Assembly: GCF_000257645.1 (NCBI RefSeq)
Contig: NZ_AJHJ01000008.1
Span: 62,001 to 126,000 of the forward strand
Direction of reading: 5' to 3'
Length of the DNA stretch: 64,000 bases
Source: Serratia sp. M24T3
Lineage (GTDB): Bacteria; Pseudomonadota; Gammaproteobacteria; Enterobacterales; Enterobacteriaceae
In this document: piece by piece, positions 29,676-40,279 of the stretch
Position numbering within the stretch: the stretch's first letter is position 1
How the letters are laid out: the number at the start of each line of letters is the position of its first letter
Position numbers and translations under genes: made by a program
Notes under the pieces: model-generated
The model's database searches: none
What the model was told of the DNA's origin: nothing
Seen by the model: the letters and a program-made list of their open reading frames with translations, nothing else

Positions 29676-31519
29676 ACCTATTATATTTAACAGTTGTGTT
29701 TCCGCTGATTGGCTTTCTGTTATTGGCCTTTTCTCGCGGACGCTGGTCAGAAAATACGTCAGCCACGGTCGGCGTAGGTTCAATCGGACTGGCAGCATTA
29801 GTCACTCTTTATGTCGGGATCAACTTCCTGAGCCAGCGTGCTGCAGGGGTTCCGGTCTTTAATCAAGAGCTGTGGAACTGGATGCAGGTGGGCGATTTCA
29901 ACATCTCTGCCACCCTGTCACTCGACGGCCTGTCGATGACCATGCTGTCTGTGGTCACCGGCGTTGGTTTCCTCATCCACATGTTTGCCTCCTGGTACAT
30001 GCGCGGTGAAGAGGGTTATTCACGCTTCTTCGCCTATACCAACCTGTTTATCGCCAGCATGGTGATTCTGGTACTGGCAGACAACCTGTTGCTGATGTAT
30101 CTGGGTTGGGAAGGGGTAGGGCTGTGCAGTTATCTGCTGATTGGTTTCTACTATACCCATCCGGAAAACGGCGCTGCGGCGATGAAAGCCTTTATCGTGA
30201 CCCGTGTAGGTGACGTGTTCCTGGCTTTTGCGCTGTTTATCCTCTACCACCAGTTGGGCACGCTAAACATTCGTGAACTGATGATCCTGGCACCGCAGAA
30301 GCTGGCAGTCGGCGACACCGCTATTACTTGGGCGACGTTAATGCTGCTCGGCGGCGCGGTCGGTAAATCGGCGCAGCTGCCGTTGCAAACCTGGCTTGCT
30401 GACGCGATGGCCGGTCCAACGCCTGTTTCCGCGCTGATCCACGCTGCTACCATGGTCACCGCCGGTGTATATCTGATTGCTCGTACCCACGGGTTGTTCC
30501 TGATGGCACCTGAAATTCTGCATCTGGTGGGGATTATCGGTGCGGTAACGCTAGTGCTGGCAGGTTTTGCAGCCATGGTGCAAACCGACATCAAACGCGT
30601 GTTGGCTTACTCGACCATGAGTCAGATAGGCTATATGTTCCTGGCTTTGGGCGTTCACGCCTGGGACGCGGCCATCTTCCACCTGATGACCCATGCGTTC
30701 TTCAAAGCGCTGCTGTTCCTGTCGTCCGGTTCGGTGATCCTCGCCTGCCACCACGAGCAAAACATCTTCAAAATGGGCGGCCTGCGTAAATCGATTCCAC
30801 TGGTTTATGTCTGCTTCCTGGTGGGCGGTGCGGCGCTGTCAGCCTTGCCAATCATCACGGCCGGGTTCTTCAGTAAGGATGAAATCCTTTCCGGCGCGTT
30901 GGCAAACGGTAATTACAATCTGTTGATTGCTGGCCTGGTGGGGGCGTTTATGACCTCGCTTTACACCTTCCGCATGATCTTTATCGTCTTCCATGGCGAA
31001 GAAAAAATCAAAGCTCATGCCGGCAAGGGGATTACTCACCACTTACCCCTGCTGGTTCTGCTGGTCCTGTCTACCTTTATTGGCGCGATGATTGTTCCGC
31101 CACTACAGGGCGTATTGCCAGGCACCACTGAACTGCCGCACGGTACGGTATTGAAGCTTGAAATCACCTCTGGTGTTGTGGCCATTGTCGGCATCTTGCT
31201 GGCGGCAGCGTTGTATCTCGGCAAGCGCACGCTGGTTAACAGCATTGCGAAAAGCGCACCGGGACGCTTCTTCACGACCTGGTGGTTCCACGCCTGGGGC
31301 TTTGACTGGCTGTACGACATGATTTTCGTGAAACCTTATCTGGCTATCGCGAAACTCCTGCAACGCGATCCGCTGAACTCATTGATGAATATTCCTGCAT
31401 TGCTCTCTCGTCTGGGCAATCGTGGGCTGACGCTGAGTGAAAACGGACAGACGCGTTGGTACGTTGCGTCAATGGGATTGGGTGCAGTCGTCGTTTTAGC
31501 GCTGTTGCTGGCGATTTGA
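29672..31519 (+). CDS. nuoL: NADH-quinone oxidoreductase subunit L (antiporter-like)
   Basis: The largest antiporter-like proton-pumping subunit (615 residues) with the long lateral helix that runs along the membrane arm. Fourteen or more hydrophobic helices are visible. Key residues lie in [20 protein letters not shown] (helix 5 glutamate), [19 protein letters not shown] (helix 7 lysine and its neighbours) and [18 protein letters not shown]. The start overlaps nuoK by ATGA; nuoM follows after 31 bases. Confidence 0.97.
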   Translation: MNLLYLTVVFPLIGFLLLAFSRGRWSENTSATVGVGSIGLAALVTLYVGINFLSQRAAGVPVFNQELWNWMQVGDFNISATLSLDGLSMTMLSVVTGVGFLIHMFASWYMRGEEGYSRFFAYTNLFIASMVILVLADNLLLMYLGWEGVGLCSYLLIGFYYTHPENGAAAMKAFIVTRVGDVFLAFALFILYHQLGTLNIRELMILAPQKLAVGDTAITWATLMLLGGAVGKSAQLPLQTWLADAMAGPTPVSALIHAATMVTAGVYLIARTHGLFLMAPEILHLVGIIGAVTLVLAGFAAMVQTDIKRVLAYSTMSQIGYMFLALGVHAWDAAIFHLMTHAFFKALLFLSSGSVILACHHEQNIFKMGGLRKSIPLVYVCFLVGGAALSALPIITAGFFSKDEILSGALANGNYNLLIAGLVGAFMTSLYTFRMIFIVFHGEEKIKAHAGKGITHHLPLLVLLVLSTFIGAMIVPPLQGVLPGTTELPHGTVLKLEITSGVVAIVGILLAAALYLGKRTLVNSIAKSAPGRFFTTWWFHAWGFDWLYDMIFVKPYLAIAKLLQRDPLNSLMNIPALLSRLGNRGLTLSENGQTRWYVASMGLGAVVVLALLLAI

Positions 31520-31550
31520 AACATTGTAAAAACATAGGGACCTATACGCC

Positions 31551-33080
31551 ATGCTATTACCTTGGCTAATTTTTATCCCCTTTATTGGCGGACTGCTGTG
31601 TTGGCAGACTGAGCGCTTCGGAAGCAAAGTACCGCGCTGGATAGCTCTGATCGCAATGGGGTTGACCTTGGCACTTTCCCTGCAACTGTGGTTGCAGGGT
31701 GGGTATTCATTAACAGCGCCTAAAGGCATTCCGCAGTGGCAATCCGAGTTTTCGGTGCCGTGGATCCCGCGCTTTGGCATTAGTTTCCATCTGGCACTGG
31801 ATGGTCTTTCGCTGCTGATGGTGGTGCTCACCGGGCTGCTTGGCCTGCTGGCTATCCTCTGTTCGTGGCGTGAAATTCAGAAGTATCAAGGGTTTTTCCA
31901 CCTGAACCTGCTGTGGATCCTTGGCGGCGTAATCGGCGTGTTCCTGTCGATCGACATGTTCCTGTTCTTCTTCTTCTGGGAAATGATGTTGGTGCCGATG
32001 TACTTCCTGATTGCGCTTTGGGGTCACAAAGCGTCAGACGGTAAAACGCGTATCAGCGCTGCAACCAAATTCTTCATCTATACCCAGTCCAGTGGTCTGG
32101 TGATGCTGATTGCGATTCTGGGGCTGGTGTTTGTGCACTATAACGCTACCGGCGTTTGGACCTTCAGCTACGAACAGCTGCTGAAGACGCCAATGTCGCA
32201 CAACGTGGAATACCTGCTGATGCTCGGCTTCTTCATCGCCTTCGCGGTGAAAATGCCAGTGGTTCCGCTGCACGGCTGGTTGCCGGATGCGCACAGTCAG
32301 GCGCCAACGGCGGGTTCCGTTGACCTGGCGGGTATCTTGCTGAAAACGGCAGCCTACGGGATGCTGCGTTTCTGTCTGCCGCTGTTCCCGCAGGCCTCCC
32401 ACGAGTTTGCATCAATCGCCATGTGGCTGGGCGTTATCGGTATCTTCTACGGTGCCTGGATGGCGTTCTCGCAAACAGACATCAAACGTCTGATTGCCTA
32501 CACCAGCGTGTCACACATGGGCTTCGTACTGATTGCCATCTATACCGGCAGCCAGTTGGCGTATCAGGGCGCGGTGATTCAGATGATCGCCCACGGTCTT
32601 TCTGCGGCCGGGATGTTCATCATCTGTGGTCAGATTTACGAACGACTGCACACCCGTGACATGCGTCTGATGGGCGGCCTGTGGGGGCGTATCAAATACC
32701 TGCCTGCGCTGTCGTTGTTCTTCGCGGTGGCGACGCTGGGTATGCCGGGAACCGGTAACTTCGTCGGCGAATTCATGATCCTGTTCGGCAGCTTCCCGAT
32801 TGTGCCGGTGATCACTGTGATTTCGACCTTCGGGCTGGTGTTTGCCTCGGTTTATTCGCTGGTTATGATGCAGCGTGCGTACTACGGCGCGCCTAAGTCG
32901 GACCAACCTCTGCAAGGTATGACGGCGCGCGAGCTGTCAATCATCCTGCTGCTGGTCGTATTGCTGGTGCTGCTCGGGGTTTATCCGCAGCCTATCCTCG
33001 ATACCTCTAACGCAGCGATGAGTAATATTCAGCACTGGTTCGGGTCATCAGTTTCATCAATTTCAACGACAAGGCCGTAA
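31551..33080 (+). CDS. nuoM: NADH-quinone oxidoreductase subunit M (antiporter-like)
   Basis: A 509-residue proton-pumping membrane subunit, equal in length to E. coli NuoM. The conserved glutamate is in FFFFWEMMLVPMYFLIALWG, the pumping lysine in FAVKMPVVPLHGWLPDAHSQ, and the TSVSHMGFVLIAIY helix is typical of Mrp-type antiporters. No strong Shine-Dalgarno motif is visible, only AGGGA about 13 bases upstream, suggesting dependence on translation of nuoL. Confidence 0.97.
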   Translation: MLLPWLIFIPFIGGLLCWQTERFGSKVPRWIALIAMGLTLALSLQLWLQGGYSLTAPKGIPQWQSEFSVPWIPRFGISFHLALDGLSLLMVVLTGLLGLLAILCSWREIQKYQGFFHLNLLWILGGVIGVFLSIDMFLFFFFWEMMLVPMYFLIALWGHKASDGKTRISAATKFFIYTQSSGLVMLIAILGLVFVHYNATGVWTFSYEQLLKTPMSHNVEYLLMLGFFIAFAVKMPVVPLHGWLPDAHSQAPTAGSVDLAGILLKTAAYGMLRFCLPLFPQASHEFASIAMWLGVIGIFYGAWMAFSQTDIKRLIAYTSVSHMGFVLIAIYTGSQLAYQGAVIQMIAHGLSAAGMFIICGQIYERLHTRDMRLMGGLWGRIKYLPALSLFFAVATLGMPGTGNFVGEFMILFGSFPIVPVITVISTFGLVFASVYSLVMMQRAYYGAPKSDQPLQGMTARELSIILLLVVLLVLLGVYPQPILDTSNAAMSNIQHWFGSSVSSISTTRP

Positions 33081-33086
33081 TTCGCC

Positions 33087-34544
33087 ATGACATTTACTCC
33101 TCAAAATCTGATCGCACTGTTACCACTGTTGATCGTCGGATTGACGGTGGTCGTGGTGATGCTGTCCATAGCGTGGCGACGCGACCATTTTGTTAATGCC
33201 ACCCTGACTGTTATTGGTTTGAACCTGGCGCTGTTGTCGCTGTACTTCGTCGGCCATGCGGGGGCGCAGGATGTGACTCCGCTGCTGCGTGTCGATGGTT
33301 ATTCGATGTTCTACATCGGGCTGGTGCTGCTGGCCAGTCTGGCGACCAGCACTTTTGCCTATCCGTGGCTCGAAGGCTATCCCGACAACCGCGAAGAGTT
33401 TTACCTGCTGGTTCTTATCGCGGCAATGGGCGGCATCCTGCTGGCCTGCGCCAACCACCTGGCTTCAATGTTCCTGGGAATCGAGTTGATTTCGCTGCCA
33501 TTGTTTGGTCTGGTTGGTTACGCGTATCGTCAGAAACGTTCGCTGGAAGCCAGTATCAAGTACATGCTGCTGTCTGCCGCTGCCTCGTCATTCCTGCTAT
33601 TTGGTATGGCGCTGCTATACGCGGAATCCGGTGACCTGACCTTTGCTGCGCTGGGTAAAAACCTCGGCGATGCGGCGATTCACCAGCCGCTGCTGCTGGC
33701 CGGTCTGGGTCTGATGATTGTTGGTCTGGGCTTCAAGCTGTCGCTGGTGCCTTTCCATCTGTGGACACCAGACGTTTATCAGGGCGCGCCTGCTCCGGTA
33801 TCAACCTTCCTAGCCACCGCCAGCAAGATTGCCATCTTCGCCGTGGTAATGCGCCTGTTCCTCTACGCACCGGTTGCCAACAGTGAAGCCATCCGCGTCG
33901 TGCTGGGCATTATCGCCTTCTGCTCGATTCTGTTTGGTAACATAATGGCCATCAGCCAGAGCAACATCAAACGCCTGCTGGGTTACTCGTCCATCGCGCA
34001 TCTGGGTTACCTGCTGGTCGCGCTGATCGCGGTGCAAACGCATCAGCTGTCGATGGAAACCGTCGGCGTTTATCTGGCCGGTTACCTGTTCAGCAGCCTC
34101 GGCGCGTTTGGCGTGGTTAGCCTGATGTCCAGCCCTTACAGCGGCCCGGATGCAGAATCGCTGTTCTCCTATCGCGGGCTGTTCTGGCATAAGCCAATCC
34201 TGTCAGCCGTAATGACGGTGATGATGCTGTCGCTGGCCGGTATCCCGATGACGCTGGGCTTTATCGGCAAGTTCTACGTGATTGCAACCGGCGTGACTGC
34301 GCACCTGTGGTGGTTGACCGGTGCGGTGGTCGTGGGCAGTGCGATTGGCCTTTACTATTATCTGCGCGTGACGGTCAGTTTGTACCTCAATGCGCCAGAT
34401 AAGCTGGTTCGCGACACGCCGAATAACTGGGCATTTACTGCCGGTGGTGTGGTAGTGCTGATTTCCGCGATTCTGGTGCTGGCGCTGGGTATTTATCCAC
34501 AGCCGCTCATTTCGCTGGTTCAGCTGGCTCAGCCGCTGCTGTAG
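33087..34544 (+). CDS. nuoN: NADH-quinone oxidoreductase subunit N (antiporter-like)
   Basis: The last gene of the operon, a 485-residue antiporter-like proton-pumping subunit, same length as E. coli NuoN. It has fourteen hydrophobic helices, with [18 protein letters not shown] (helix 5 glutamate), [20 protein letters not shown] (helix 7 lysine) and [17 protein letters not shown]. It starts six bases after the nuoM stop and is followed by a strong terminator. Confidence 0.97.
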   Translation: MTFTPQNLIALLPLLIVGLTVVVVMLSIAWRRDHFVNATLTVIGLNLALLSLYFVGHAGAQDVTPLLRVDGYSMFYIGLVLLASLATSTFAYPWLEGYPDNREEFYLLVLIAAMGGILLACANHLASMFLGIELISLPLFGLVGYAYRQKRSLEASIKYMLLSAAASSFLLFGMALLYAESGDLTFAALGKNLGDAAIHQPLLLAGLGLMIVGLGFKLSLVPFHLWTPDVYQGAPAPVSTFLATASKIAIFAVVMRLFLYAPVANSEAIRVVLGIIAFCSILFGNIMAISQSNIKRLLGYSSIAHLGYLLVALIAVQTHQLSMETVGVYLAGYLFSSLGAFGVVSLMSSPYSGPDAESLFSYRGLFWHKPILSAVMTVMMLSLAGIPMTLGFIGKFYVIATGVTAHLWWLTGAVVVGSAIGLYYYLRVTVSLYLNAPDKLVRDTPNNWAFTAGGVVVLISAILVLALGIYPQPLISLVQLAQPLL

Positions 34545-34561
34545 TACAGCCTGAACTGTCA

Positions 34562-34594
34562 AAAACCGCGCATCCAAGGTGTGCGGTTTTTTTT
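34562..34594 (+). terminator. Terminator of the nuo operon
   Basis: ACCGCGCA and TGTGCGGT pair (one G-U) around a short loop and are followed by eight T residues, 18 bases after the nuoN stop. Confidence 0.92.
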
Positions 34595-34734
34595 GTCCGC
34601 AATTTGCCACCTTCATGACAAACTGGTCGGAAGGTTCTTAAAAGCCAATTAGTTAGCGCAATCCTCCTTATTCATTTCGGCAAGTGGCAGAAAATAGGCT
34701 AGGGTTATTAGAACAACATCACAAGGAGAATAGA

Positions 34735-35043
34735 ATGGCTAACCAATTCGAACCACAGCAAACCAGTCTCGACGACGATCTCAGAATGCTCAGTGAAACG
34801 CTGGAAGAGGTGCTTAAATCTTCTGGTGATAAAGCAGACGAGAAATACATCGAAATAAAGACCAGAGCCGAACAGGCGCTGAATGACGTGCAATCACGCC
34901 TCAGTTCGGCAACAGATTCTTATTGCGCCAGGGCAAAAACTGCCGTGCGTCAGGCTGACAGCTACGTTCATGACAAACCGTGGCATGGTGTAGGCGTTGG
35001 CGCTGCCGTGGGTCTGGTTATCGGTCTGCTTCTGCGTCGATAA
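34735..35043 (+). CDS. elaB: ElaB/YqjD/DUF883 tail-anchored ribosome-associated protein
   Basis: A 102-residue protein of the ElaB/YgaM/YqjD family, which in E. coli are stationary-phase inner-membrane proteins that bind ribosomes. The N-terminal two-thirds is a charged, helical region (DDDLRMLSETLEEVLKSSGD); the C-terminus is one transmembrane helix with glycine repeats (GVGVGAAVGLVIGLLLRR) ending in arginines. The ATG at 34735 has AAGGAGA upstream and gives the family length; a GTG 17 codons earlier is rejected. Location after nuoN is as in E. coli. In that family expression depends on RpoS; no promoter is assigned here. Confidence 0.93.
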   Translation: MANQFEPQQTSLDDDLRMLSETLEEVLKSSGDKADEKYIEIKTRAEQALNDVQSRLSSATDSYCARAKTAVRQADSYVHDKPWHGVGVGAAVGLVIGLLLRR

Positions 35044-35067
35044 TCACCCGGTTTTCACCTCGCAGTT

Positions 35068-35104
35068 AAAAACCGAGACGGCTCACGCTGGCTCGGTTTT
35101 TTAT
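35068..35104 (+). terminator. Terminator of elaB
   Basis: AAAAACCGAG (35068-35077) and CTCGGTTTTTT (from 35092) form a stem followed by a T-run, 25 bases after the elaB stop. Confidence 0.88.
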
Positions 35105-35149
35105 TGTTAATATCATGTTACGGAAAATAAGCTAGCAGGCTAAGAAAAG

Positions 35150-35165
35150 TGTGAGAGCCATCACA
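35150..35165 (+). promoter_or_regulatory. Perfect CRP site upstream of the citrate-type MFS gene
   Basis: TGTGA-GAGCCA-TCACA matches the CRP consensus core exactly. The centre is about 63 bases before the ATG. Catabolite-controlled expression of the transporter is the natural inference. Confidence 0.75.
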
Positions 35166-35220
35166 TTGAGTAATGATAAAGACATGTTAACTGGAGAGAA
35201 ATAAAATCAGGAGTTAACAC

Positions 35221-36558
35221 ATGTCGTCCATTAACCCCAAGTCTTCACTTAACGTCGCGTCAGGCGGCAGCCGACAAGGCACAGCAAAAAATATCTTCCG
35301 CGTCGCCAGCGGTAACTTCCTGGAAATGTATGATTTTATGGTCTTTGGCTATTACGCCACTGCCATCGCCCATACTTTTTTCCCCGACTCAAACCCCTTT
35401 GCCTCTTTAATGCTGACGCTGATGACCTTCGGTGCCGGTTTCCTGATGCGCCCTTTGGGGGCGATGGTGTTAGGTGCTTACATCGACCATCACGGGCGTC
35501 GCAAAGGGTTATTGTTCACCCTTGGGTTAATGGCCTTTGGGACACTCACCATTGCCTGCGTACCGGGCTATCACAGCATTGGCGTCGCTGCGCCGATCCT
35601 TATCCTGCTTGGTCGCCTGCTGCAGGGCTTCTCGGCGGGAGTCGAACTGGGTGGCGTATCGGTTTATTTGTCCGAGATTGCTCCGCAAGGTAAAAAAGGT
35701 TTCTATGTCAGCTGGCAGTCGGCCAGCCAGCAGGTTGCGGTGGTCTTTGCCGCACTGCTCGGCGTGACGCTTAACCATCTGCTGGGCAATGGCGTGATGA
35801 ACGAATGGGGCTGGCGCATCCCGTTTGCCATCGGCTGCCTGATTGTCCCTTTCTTGTTCTGGATCCGCCGCATGATGGAGGAGACCGATGCTTTCCAGCA
35901 GCGCAAGCATCATCCTTCAATGGGCGAGATTGCCCGTTCTGTGGCCGCAAACTGGCAGATTGTGCTGGTGGGGATGCTGATGGTGGTCACGACCACTGTA
36001 TCGTTCTACATGATCACTGCCTTTACGCCGACTTACGGTAAAAACGTGCTGCAACTTACCGAGCAGGAGAGTTTCCTCGTCACGCTGTGTGTTGGAGTAT
36101 CTAACCTGATTTGGCTGCCAATAATGGGGGCATTCTCGGATAAAATCGGCCGCCGCCCGCTGCTATTGACCTTTAGCGCGCTGATTTTACTCACCTCTTA
36201 TCCTGCGTTGAACTGGCTGGTAGGCTCACCGAGTTTTGCGCGGCTGCTTGAGGTCGAGCTGTGGTTGTCATTTATGTACGCTAGCTACAACTCGGCGATG
36301 GTGGTGGCTTTGACCGAGCTGATGCCACCGGAAGTGCGTGCCACCGGTTTCTCTATGGCCTACAGCCTGGCGACCGCGATTTTTGGCGGTTTTACACCGG
36401 CGATTTCGAGCTACATGATCCACGTCACGGGAAACAAAGCTATGCCGGGCGTGTGGCTGGCTATCTCCGCGGCGTGTGGTCTGCTGGCGTTGATTGTACT
36501 GCCGCTGATCACCCGCCAGCGCGCCTATCAGCAGAGTATGGTCAAAACTACTGTTTGA
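35221..36558 (+). CDS. Citrate/tricarballylate-type MFS proton symporter
   Basis: A 445-residue, twelve-helix metabolite:H+ symporter of the MFS, closest in my recollection to CitA and TcuC. Matching segments are [20 protein letters not shown], the helix 2-3 loop [35 protein letters not shown], the [12 protein letters not shown] helix and SDKIGRRP in the second half. It stands alone between elaB and yfaZ with its own CRP site and terminator. No citrate or tricarballylate catabolic genes are adjacent, so citrate is the most likely but unproven substrate. GGAG lies about 9 bases before the ATG. Confidence 0.85.
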   Translation: MSSINPKSSLNVASGGSRQGTAKNIFRVASGNFLEMYDFMVFGYYATAIAHTFFPDSNPFASLMLTLMTFGAGFLMRPLGAMVLGAYIDHHGRRKGLLFTLGLMAFGTLTIACVPGYHSIGVAAPILILLGRLLQGFSAGVELGGVSVYLSEIAPQGKKGFYVSWQSASQQVAVVFAALLGVTLNHLLGNGVMNEWGWRIPFAIGCLIVPFLFWIRRMMEETDAFQQRKHHPSMGEIARSVAANWQIVLVGMLMVVTTTVSFYMITAFTPTYGKNVLQLTEQESFLVTLCVGVSNLIWLPIMGAFSDKIGRRPLLLTFSALILLTSYPALNWLVGSPSFARLLEVELWLSFMYASYNSAMVVALTELMPPEVRATGFSMAYSLATAIFGGFTPAISSYMIHVTGNKAMPGVWLAISAACGLLALIVLPLITRQRAYQQSMVKTTV

Positions 36559-36570
36559 TAAGGTAGATCT

Positions 36571-36610
36571 AGCCCCACCTTGGCAAGAAATCACAAGGCG
36601 GGGCTTTTTT
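36571..36610 (+). terminator. Terminator of the citrate-type MFS gene
   Basis: AGCCCCACCTTG (36571-36582) pairs with CAAGGCGGGGCT (36594-36605) with one mismatch, followed by six T residues. Confidence 0.92.
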
Positions 36611-36767
36611 ATGCGTATTTTTCGCAATAGGTTCGCTGATTTGCCATTGCAAAATATTTCTTAAAACGAAAACATTTTTAAGCATTTGGATTAATTACTC
36701 TGCTAGCGAATTGCTTTAGACTGCCCTGAGCAACATACCCATAGTTTTTGATAATTCAGGATAAAAG

Positions 36768-37313
36768 ATGAAAAAGACATTCGTAGCCTTGTCCGCAGCC
36801 GCTATGCTGATGACCACTGTTTCTGCTCACGCGATTGACGTTAATGCGCAAGTTGGTGAACATTACACTAACCTTGGCGTCGGTTTGGGGACTTCTACTC
36901 CAGGTCTGGCATTGAGCGGCCAGTGGTCACAGCGCAATCATCGCGGCGACGTAGCCGGTGTTGGTCTGGGCTACAACATTGGACTGGGTCCAGTTCTTGC
37001 AACCGTTGGCGGCAAGCTGTTGTACACCAATCCAAACCACAGCAAAGAAGGCTATGCAGTTCCGGTTGGCGGTGGTTTACAGTTCCCGGTTAACCAATAC
37101 GTTAGCCTGTACGGCGAAGGCTATTACGCGCCCAACGTCAGCTCCAGCCACATCAAGAACTACAAAGAAGCCAGCGCTGGCGTGCGTTTCACCCCTATCA
37201 GTCTGCTAAGCGTTGACGTAGGCTATCGTTATGAAGAAATGGAAGGTAAAAACTACCATCCTAACCAGAAAATTGCCGACGGCCTGTTTGTTGGTGGTTC
37301 GGTGAACTTTTAA
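36768..37313 (+). CDS. yfaZ: Outer-membrane beta-barrel protein YfaZ
   Basis: A 181-residue putative outer-membrane protein of the YfaZ family. The signal peptide (MKKTFVALSAAAMLMTTVSAHA) is followed by mature IDVNAQVGEHYTNLGVGLGT. The rest alternates polar and hydrophobic residues in short strands (for example YKEASAGVRFTPISLLSVDV) and ends with FVGGSVNF, the terminal phenylalanine used for barrel assembly. Function is unknown. yfaY starts 23 bases downstream, so the two probably form an operon as in E. coli. Confidence 0.9.
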   Translation: MKKTFVALSAAAMLMTTVSAHAIDVNAQVGEHYTNLGVGLGTSTPGLALSGQWSQRNHRGDVAGVGLGYNIGLGPVLATVGGKLLYTNPNHSKEGYAVPVGGGLQFPVNQYVSLYGEGYYAPNVSSSHIKNYKEASAGVRFTPISLLSVDVGYRYEEMEGKNYHPNQKIADGLFVGGSVNF

Positions 37314-37336
37314 GTAATGTAATTAAGGAGAGGGTA

Positions 37337-38533
37337 ATGCTTAGGGTTGAGATGCTTAGCACCGGCGAAGAAGTTCTGCATGGTCAGATCGTCGATTCAA
37401 ACGCTGCCTGGCTGGCAACTTACCTGTTTGATCAGGGATTGCCGATGACCAGCCGTGAAACCGTAGGCGACAGCTTTGACGAGCTGGTTTCCGTGATGCT
37501 TGAACGCAGCCACATCGCCGATGTGCTGATCGTCAACGGCGGGCTTGGGCCAACCAGCGACGATCTCAGCTCCGAGGCGGCGGCAAAGGCCTGCGGCGTT
37601 GAGCTGATCGAAGACGCCGATTGGTTAGCCAATATGGAAGCGTTTTTTGCCCAGCGTGGCAGGCCGATGGCTGAATCCAATCGTAAACAGGCGCAGATCC
37701 CAGCCAATGCCGAGGTTATCGACAACCCGGTTGGCACCGCCTGTGGCTTTACCCTCAAACTTAATCGCTGCCGGCTGTTCTTTACGCCGGGAGTGCCTTC
37801 AGAATTTAAAGTGATGGTCGAGCAGCAGATTGTTCCTCGTCTGCATCGCGATCATCCTGCATTAGAAGCGCCACTGTGCCTGCGTTTGACCACTTTCGGG
37901 CGCGGTGAAAGCGACCTTGCCAGCGAGTTGGACGTGTTACCTCTGCCGGAAGGCGTGACCATCGGTTATCGTTCTTCATCACCTATCATCGAACTTAAAC
38001 TCACCGGACCGCGCAGCCAGGAAGCGGCCATGCGTGAAATCTGGGAGCGGGTGCGCGAGGTCGCAGGTGAGAGCACCATTTTTGAAGGGTTCACCAGCCT
38101 GCCAGCGCGACTGGCCGAACGCCTGCTCGAGCAGAATCTACGGTTGGCAATCAGTGAGGGCTTTACTGGCGGATTGCTCAACTGGCGGATGCAGAATGCT
38201 GCCGTGCCGTTGACGCGCGGTGAACTATTGCCGGGCAGTTGCGAGGATGAATCGCTGTCTGCGCTGTTGGCGCGTGCGCAGAATCTGGCACAAAGCAGCG
38301 GCGCGCAGTTGGCACTGGCAGTGGGCAACGTGGTAGAAGATCGCCTGAGTCTGGCGCTGTACACGCCGGGCGGCACCAGCGGGATGACGATCCAATACAC
38401 TGCTGGTCGTCACGGGCAGCAACTGCGTCAGGAAACCATCGCGATGGTGGCAATGGATATGCTGCGCCGTTATCTGAACGAATGGCCGGTGGTTGCGGAT
38501 TATCCGTGGTTATCGGTGGTGGAAAAAGTATAG
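37337..38533 (+). CDS. yfaY: CinA-like protein YfaY
   Basis: A 398-residue CinA-family protein. The N-terminal domain is a molybdopterin-binding-like fold (LSTGEEVLHGQIVDSNAAWLA, VNGGLGPTSDD, FFTPGVPSEFK). The C-terminal region corresponds to the PncC nicotinamide-mononucleotide deamidase domain, but its active-site motif, ESCTGG in active enzymes, reads EGFTGG (residues near 276-281), so deamidase activity is probably lost, as expected for the YfaY branch. AAGGAGA precedes the start. The role of the family is unclear. Confidence 0.9.
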   Translation: MLRVEMLSTGEEVLHGQIVDSNAAWLATYLFDQGLPMTSRETVGDSFDELVSVMLERSHIADVLIVNGGLGPTSDDLSSEAAAKACGVELIEDADWLANMEAFFAQRGRPMAESNRKQAQIPANAEVIDNPVGTACGFTLKLNRCRLFFTPGVPSEFKVMVEQQIVPRLHRDHPALEAPLCLRLTTFGRGESDLASELDVLPLPEGVTIGYRSSSPIIELKLTGPRSQEAAMREIWERVREVAGESTIFEGFTSLPARLAERLLEQNLRLAISEGFTGGLLNWRMQNAAVPLTRGELLPGSCEDESLSALLARAQNLAQSSGAQLALAVGNVVEDRLSLALYTPGGTSGMTIQYTAGRHGQQLRQETIAMVAMDMLRRYLNEWPVVADYPWLSVVEKV

Positions 38534-38596
38534 ATCTTTCGGGCAAAGCGGCCCTGTACGCTTTTCAGGTCAATAGACTCGGAGAAGTTTTTCCGG

Positions 38597-38757
38597 TTCG
38601 CTAAATTCAATGGGCATATAACCGGCAGTGCCGGAACCGGGCAAGAGGTCTACAGGGCGAGCCCTCTTGCATCTCCGCGCCCTCTGGTGTCGCCTGCATG
38701 TTCGTCACCCATTGAGCGAAGCGAATGCTTTTGAATTTAAAGCTTTTGCCCCAAAAG
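38597..38757. repeat. Structured intergenic element between yfaY and yfaE
   Basis: Nested inverted repeats: TTCGCT/AGCGAA (38597-38602 with 38715-38720) plus CAATGGG/CCCATTG (38608-38614 with 38708-38714) enclose CCGGCA-G-TGCCGG (38622-38634) and a hairpin GCAAGAGG/CCTCTTGC (38641-38648 with 38663-38670). A CTTTTG/CAAAAG hairpin (38743-38757) lies in the AAAAG-rich tail. No ORF is evident. It looks like a non-coding repeat or a decayed mobile unit. Convergent yfaY and yfaE flank it. Confidence 0.6.
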
Positions 38758-38793
38758 ACGTTGAATCAAAAGATTTTGACCTAAAAAGCAGGC

Positions 38794-39054
38794 TTAGAGC
38801 ACCAGCTCTATATCCCCCACTGGCAGGCAGCAGCATGGCAGGATGTCACCGTCATGGATAAAGGCCAGTGGCTTTTGATTATAAGCCACTTCACCTTTCA
38901 CCAGACGCATACGACAAGAGCCGCAATAACCCTCGCGGCACTGGTATTCGACCACCAACTTATGCTGCTCAAACAGTTCCAGCAAATTATTGTGCTCGCC
39001 CTCGCAGACGAGCGTTTTGCCGTGATCGTGCAGTTTGATGGTTGTGTTGCTCAT
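38794..39054 (-). CDS. yfaE: [2Fe-2S] ferredoxin for ribonucleotide reductase cofactor maintenance
   Basis: An 86-residue plant-type ferredoxin. In E. coli YfaE supplies electrons to regenerate the diferric-tyrosyl radical of NrdB. Cluster ligands are C39, C44, C47 (CREGYCGSC) and one of the cysteines near position 75 (LPCCCLP). It starts three bases downstream of the nrdB stop, making a nrdA-nrdB-yfaE operon with likely coupled translation. Confidence 0.96.
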   Translation of the reverse strand: MSNTTIKLHDHGKTLVCEGEHNNLLELFEQHKLVVEYQCREGYCGSCRMRLVKGEVAYNQKPLAFIHDGDILPCCCLPVGDIELVL

Positions 39055-39057
39055 TAA

Positions 39058-40188
39058 TTAGAACTCAAAATCACTCAAATCATCGGCATTCATTTCTGAA
39101 TCGATCTGACCGACCAGATAAGAGCTTACTTCAACTTCCTGTGGCGCAACTTGCACGTTATCAGACACTAACCAGGCGTTGATCCATGGGATCGGGTTGG
39201 TACGAGTCTTGAACGGTGCAGTCAGGCCAACGGCCTGCATGCGGATATTGGTGATGTATTCAATATACTGGCAAAGAATGTCTTTGTTCAGGCCGATCAT
39301 CGAGCCGTCGCGGAACAGATATTCTGCCCAGTCTTTTTCCTGCTCGGCAGCCAGCACGAAGAGATCGTAACACTCTTTCTCGCACTCTTTGGCAATCTCG
39401 GCCATTTCCGGATCATCAACGCCGCTGCGCAGCAGGTTCAGCGCGTGCTGGGTGCCAGTCAGGTGCAGGGCTTCGTCACGGGCGATCATCTTGATAATCT
39501 TGGCGTTGCCTTCCATCAATTCGCGTTCGGCGAAAGCAAAGGAACAGGCAAAGCTAACGTAGAAACGCACGGCTTCCAACGCGTTAACGCTCATCAGGCA
39601 AATATAAAGCTTTTTCTTTAGCTCGTGCAGGTCAACGACTACGGTATTGCCGTTGACCTGATGCGTGCCTTCACCCAGCAGGTGATAGTAGCTGGTCATT
39701 TCGATCAGCGAATCATAATAGCCGGAGATATCTTTCGCGCGCTTGAGGATCTCTTCATTGGTCACGATGTCATCGAAAACCAGACCCGGATCGTTCACGA
39801 TATTACGGATAATATGCGTGTAGGAGCGGGAGTGGATAGTTTCCGAAAACGCCCAGGTTTCAACCCAGGTCTCAAGCTCAGGGATGGAGATCAGCGGCAG
39901 CAAAGCCACGTTTGGGCTACGCCCCTGAATCGAGTCCAGCAGTGTCTGATATTTCAGGTTGCTGAGGAAGATGTGCTTCTCGTGCTCGGGCAGACCCTGA
40001 AAATCGATACGGTCGCGGGCTACGTCAATCTCTTCAGGACGCCAGAAGAAAGACAACTGCTTTTCGATCAGCTTTTCAAAGATTTCATATTTCTGCTGGT
40101 CGAAACGCGCAACGTTAACTGACTGGCCGAAGAACATCGGTTCCAGCAGCTGGTTGTTTTTATTTTGTGAAAAAGTGGTATATGCCAT
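39058..40188 (-). CDS. nrdB: Class Ia ribonucleoside-diphosphate reductase beta subunit
   Basis: The radical-generating subunit (376 residues, same as E. coli) that houses the diiron-tyrosyl cofactor. The radical tyrosine is Y123 in HSRSYTHI (Y122 in E. coli numbering without Met), with iron ligands D85, E116 and H119 visible, and the C-terminal tail (ADDLSDFEF) that docks on NrdA. The ATG at 40188 is preceded by AGAGGA and gives the family N-terminus MAYTTFSQ; a 16-codon upstream extension is rejected. Confidence 0.97.
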   Translation of the reverse strand: MAYTTFSQNKNNQLLEPMFFGQSVNVARFDQQKYEIFEKLIEKQLSFFWRPEEIDVARDRIDFQGLPEHEKHIFLSNLKYQTLLDSIQGRSPNVALLPLISIPELETWVETWAFSETIHSRSYTHIIRNIVNDPGLVFDDIVTNEEILKRAKDISGYYDSLIEMTSYYHLLGEGTHQVNGNTVVVDLHELKKKLYICLMSVNALEAVRFYVSFACSFAFAERELMEGNAKIIKMIARDEALHLTGTQHALNLLRSGVDDPEMAEIAKECEKECYDLFVLAAEQEKDWAEYLFRDGSMIGLNKDILCQYIEYITNIRMQAVGLTAPFKTRTNPIPWINAWLVSDNVQVAPQEVEVSSYLVGQIDSEMNADDLSDFEF

Positions 40189-40279
40189 AACGTCCTCTAG
40201 AAACCGATGCGCCAAAAGTTCAAGCCGTAGCCGCATTTGCGGAGCTACGACCTGAGTTTATCGGCGACAGGTAAAGCAA

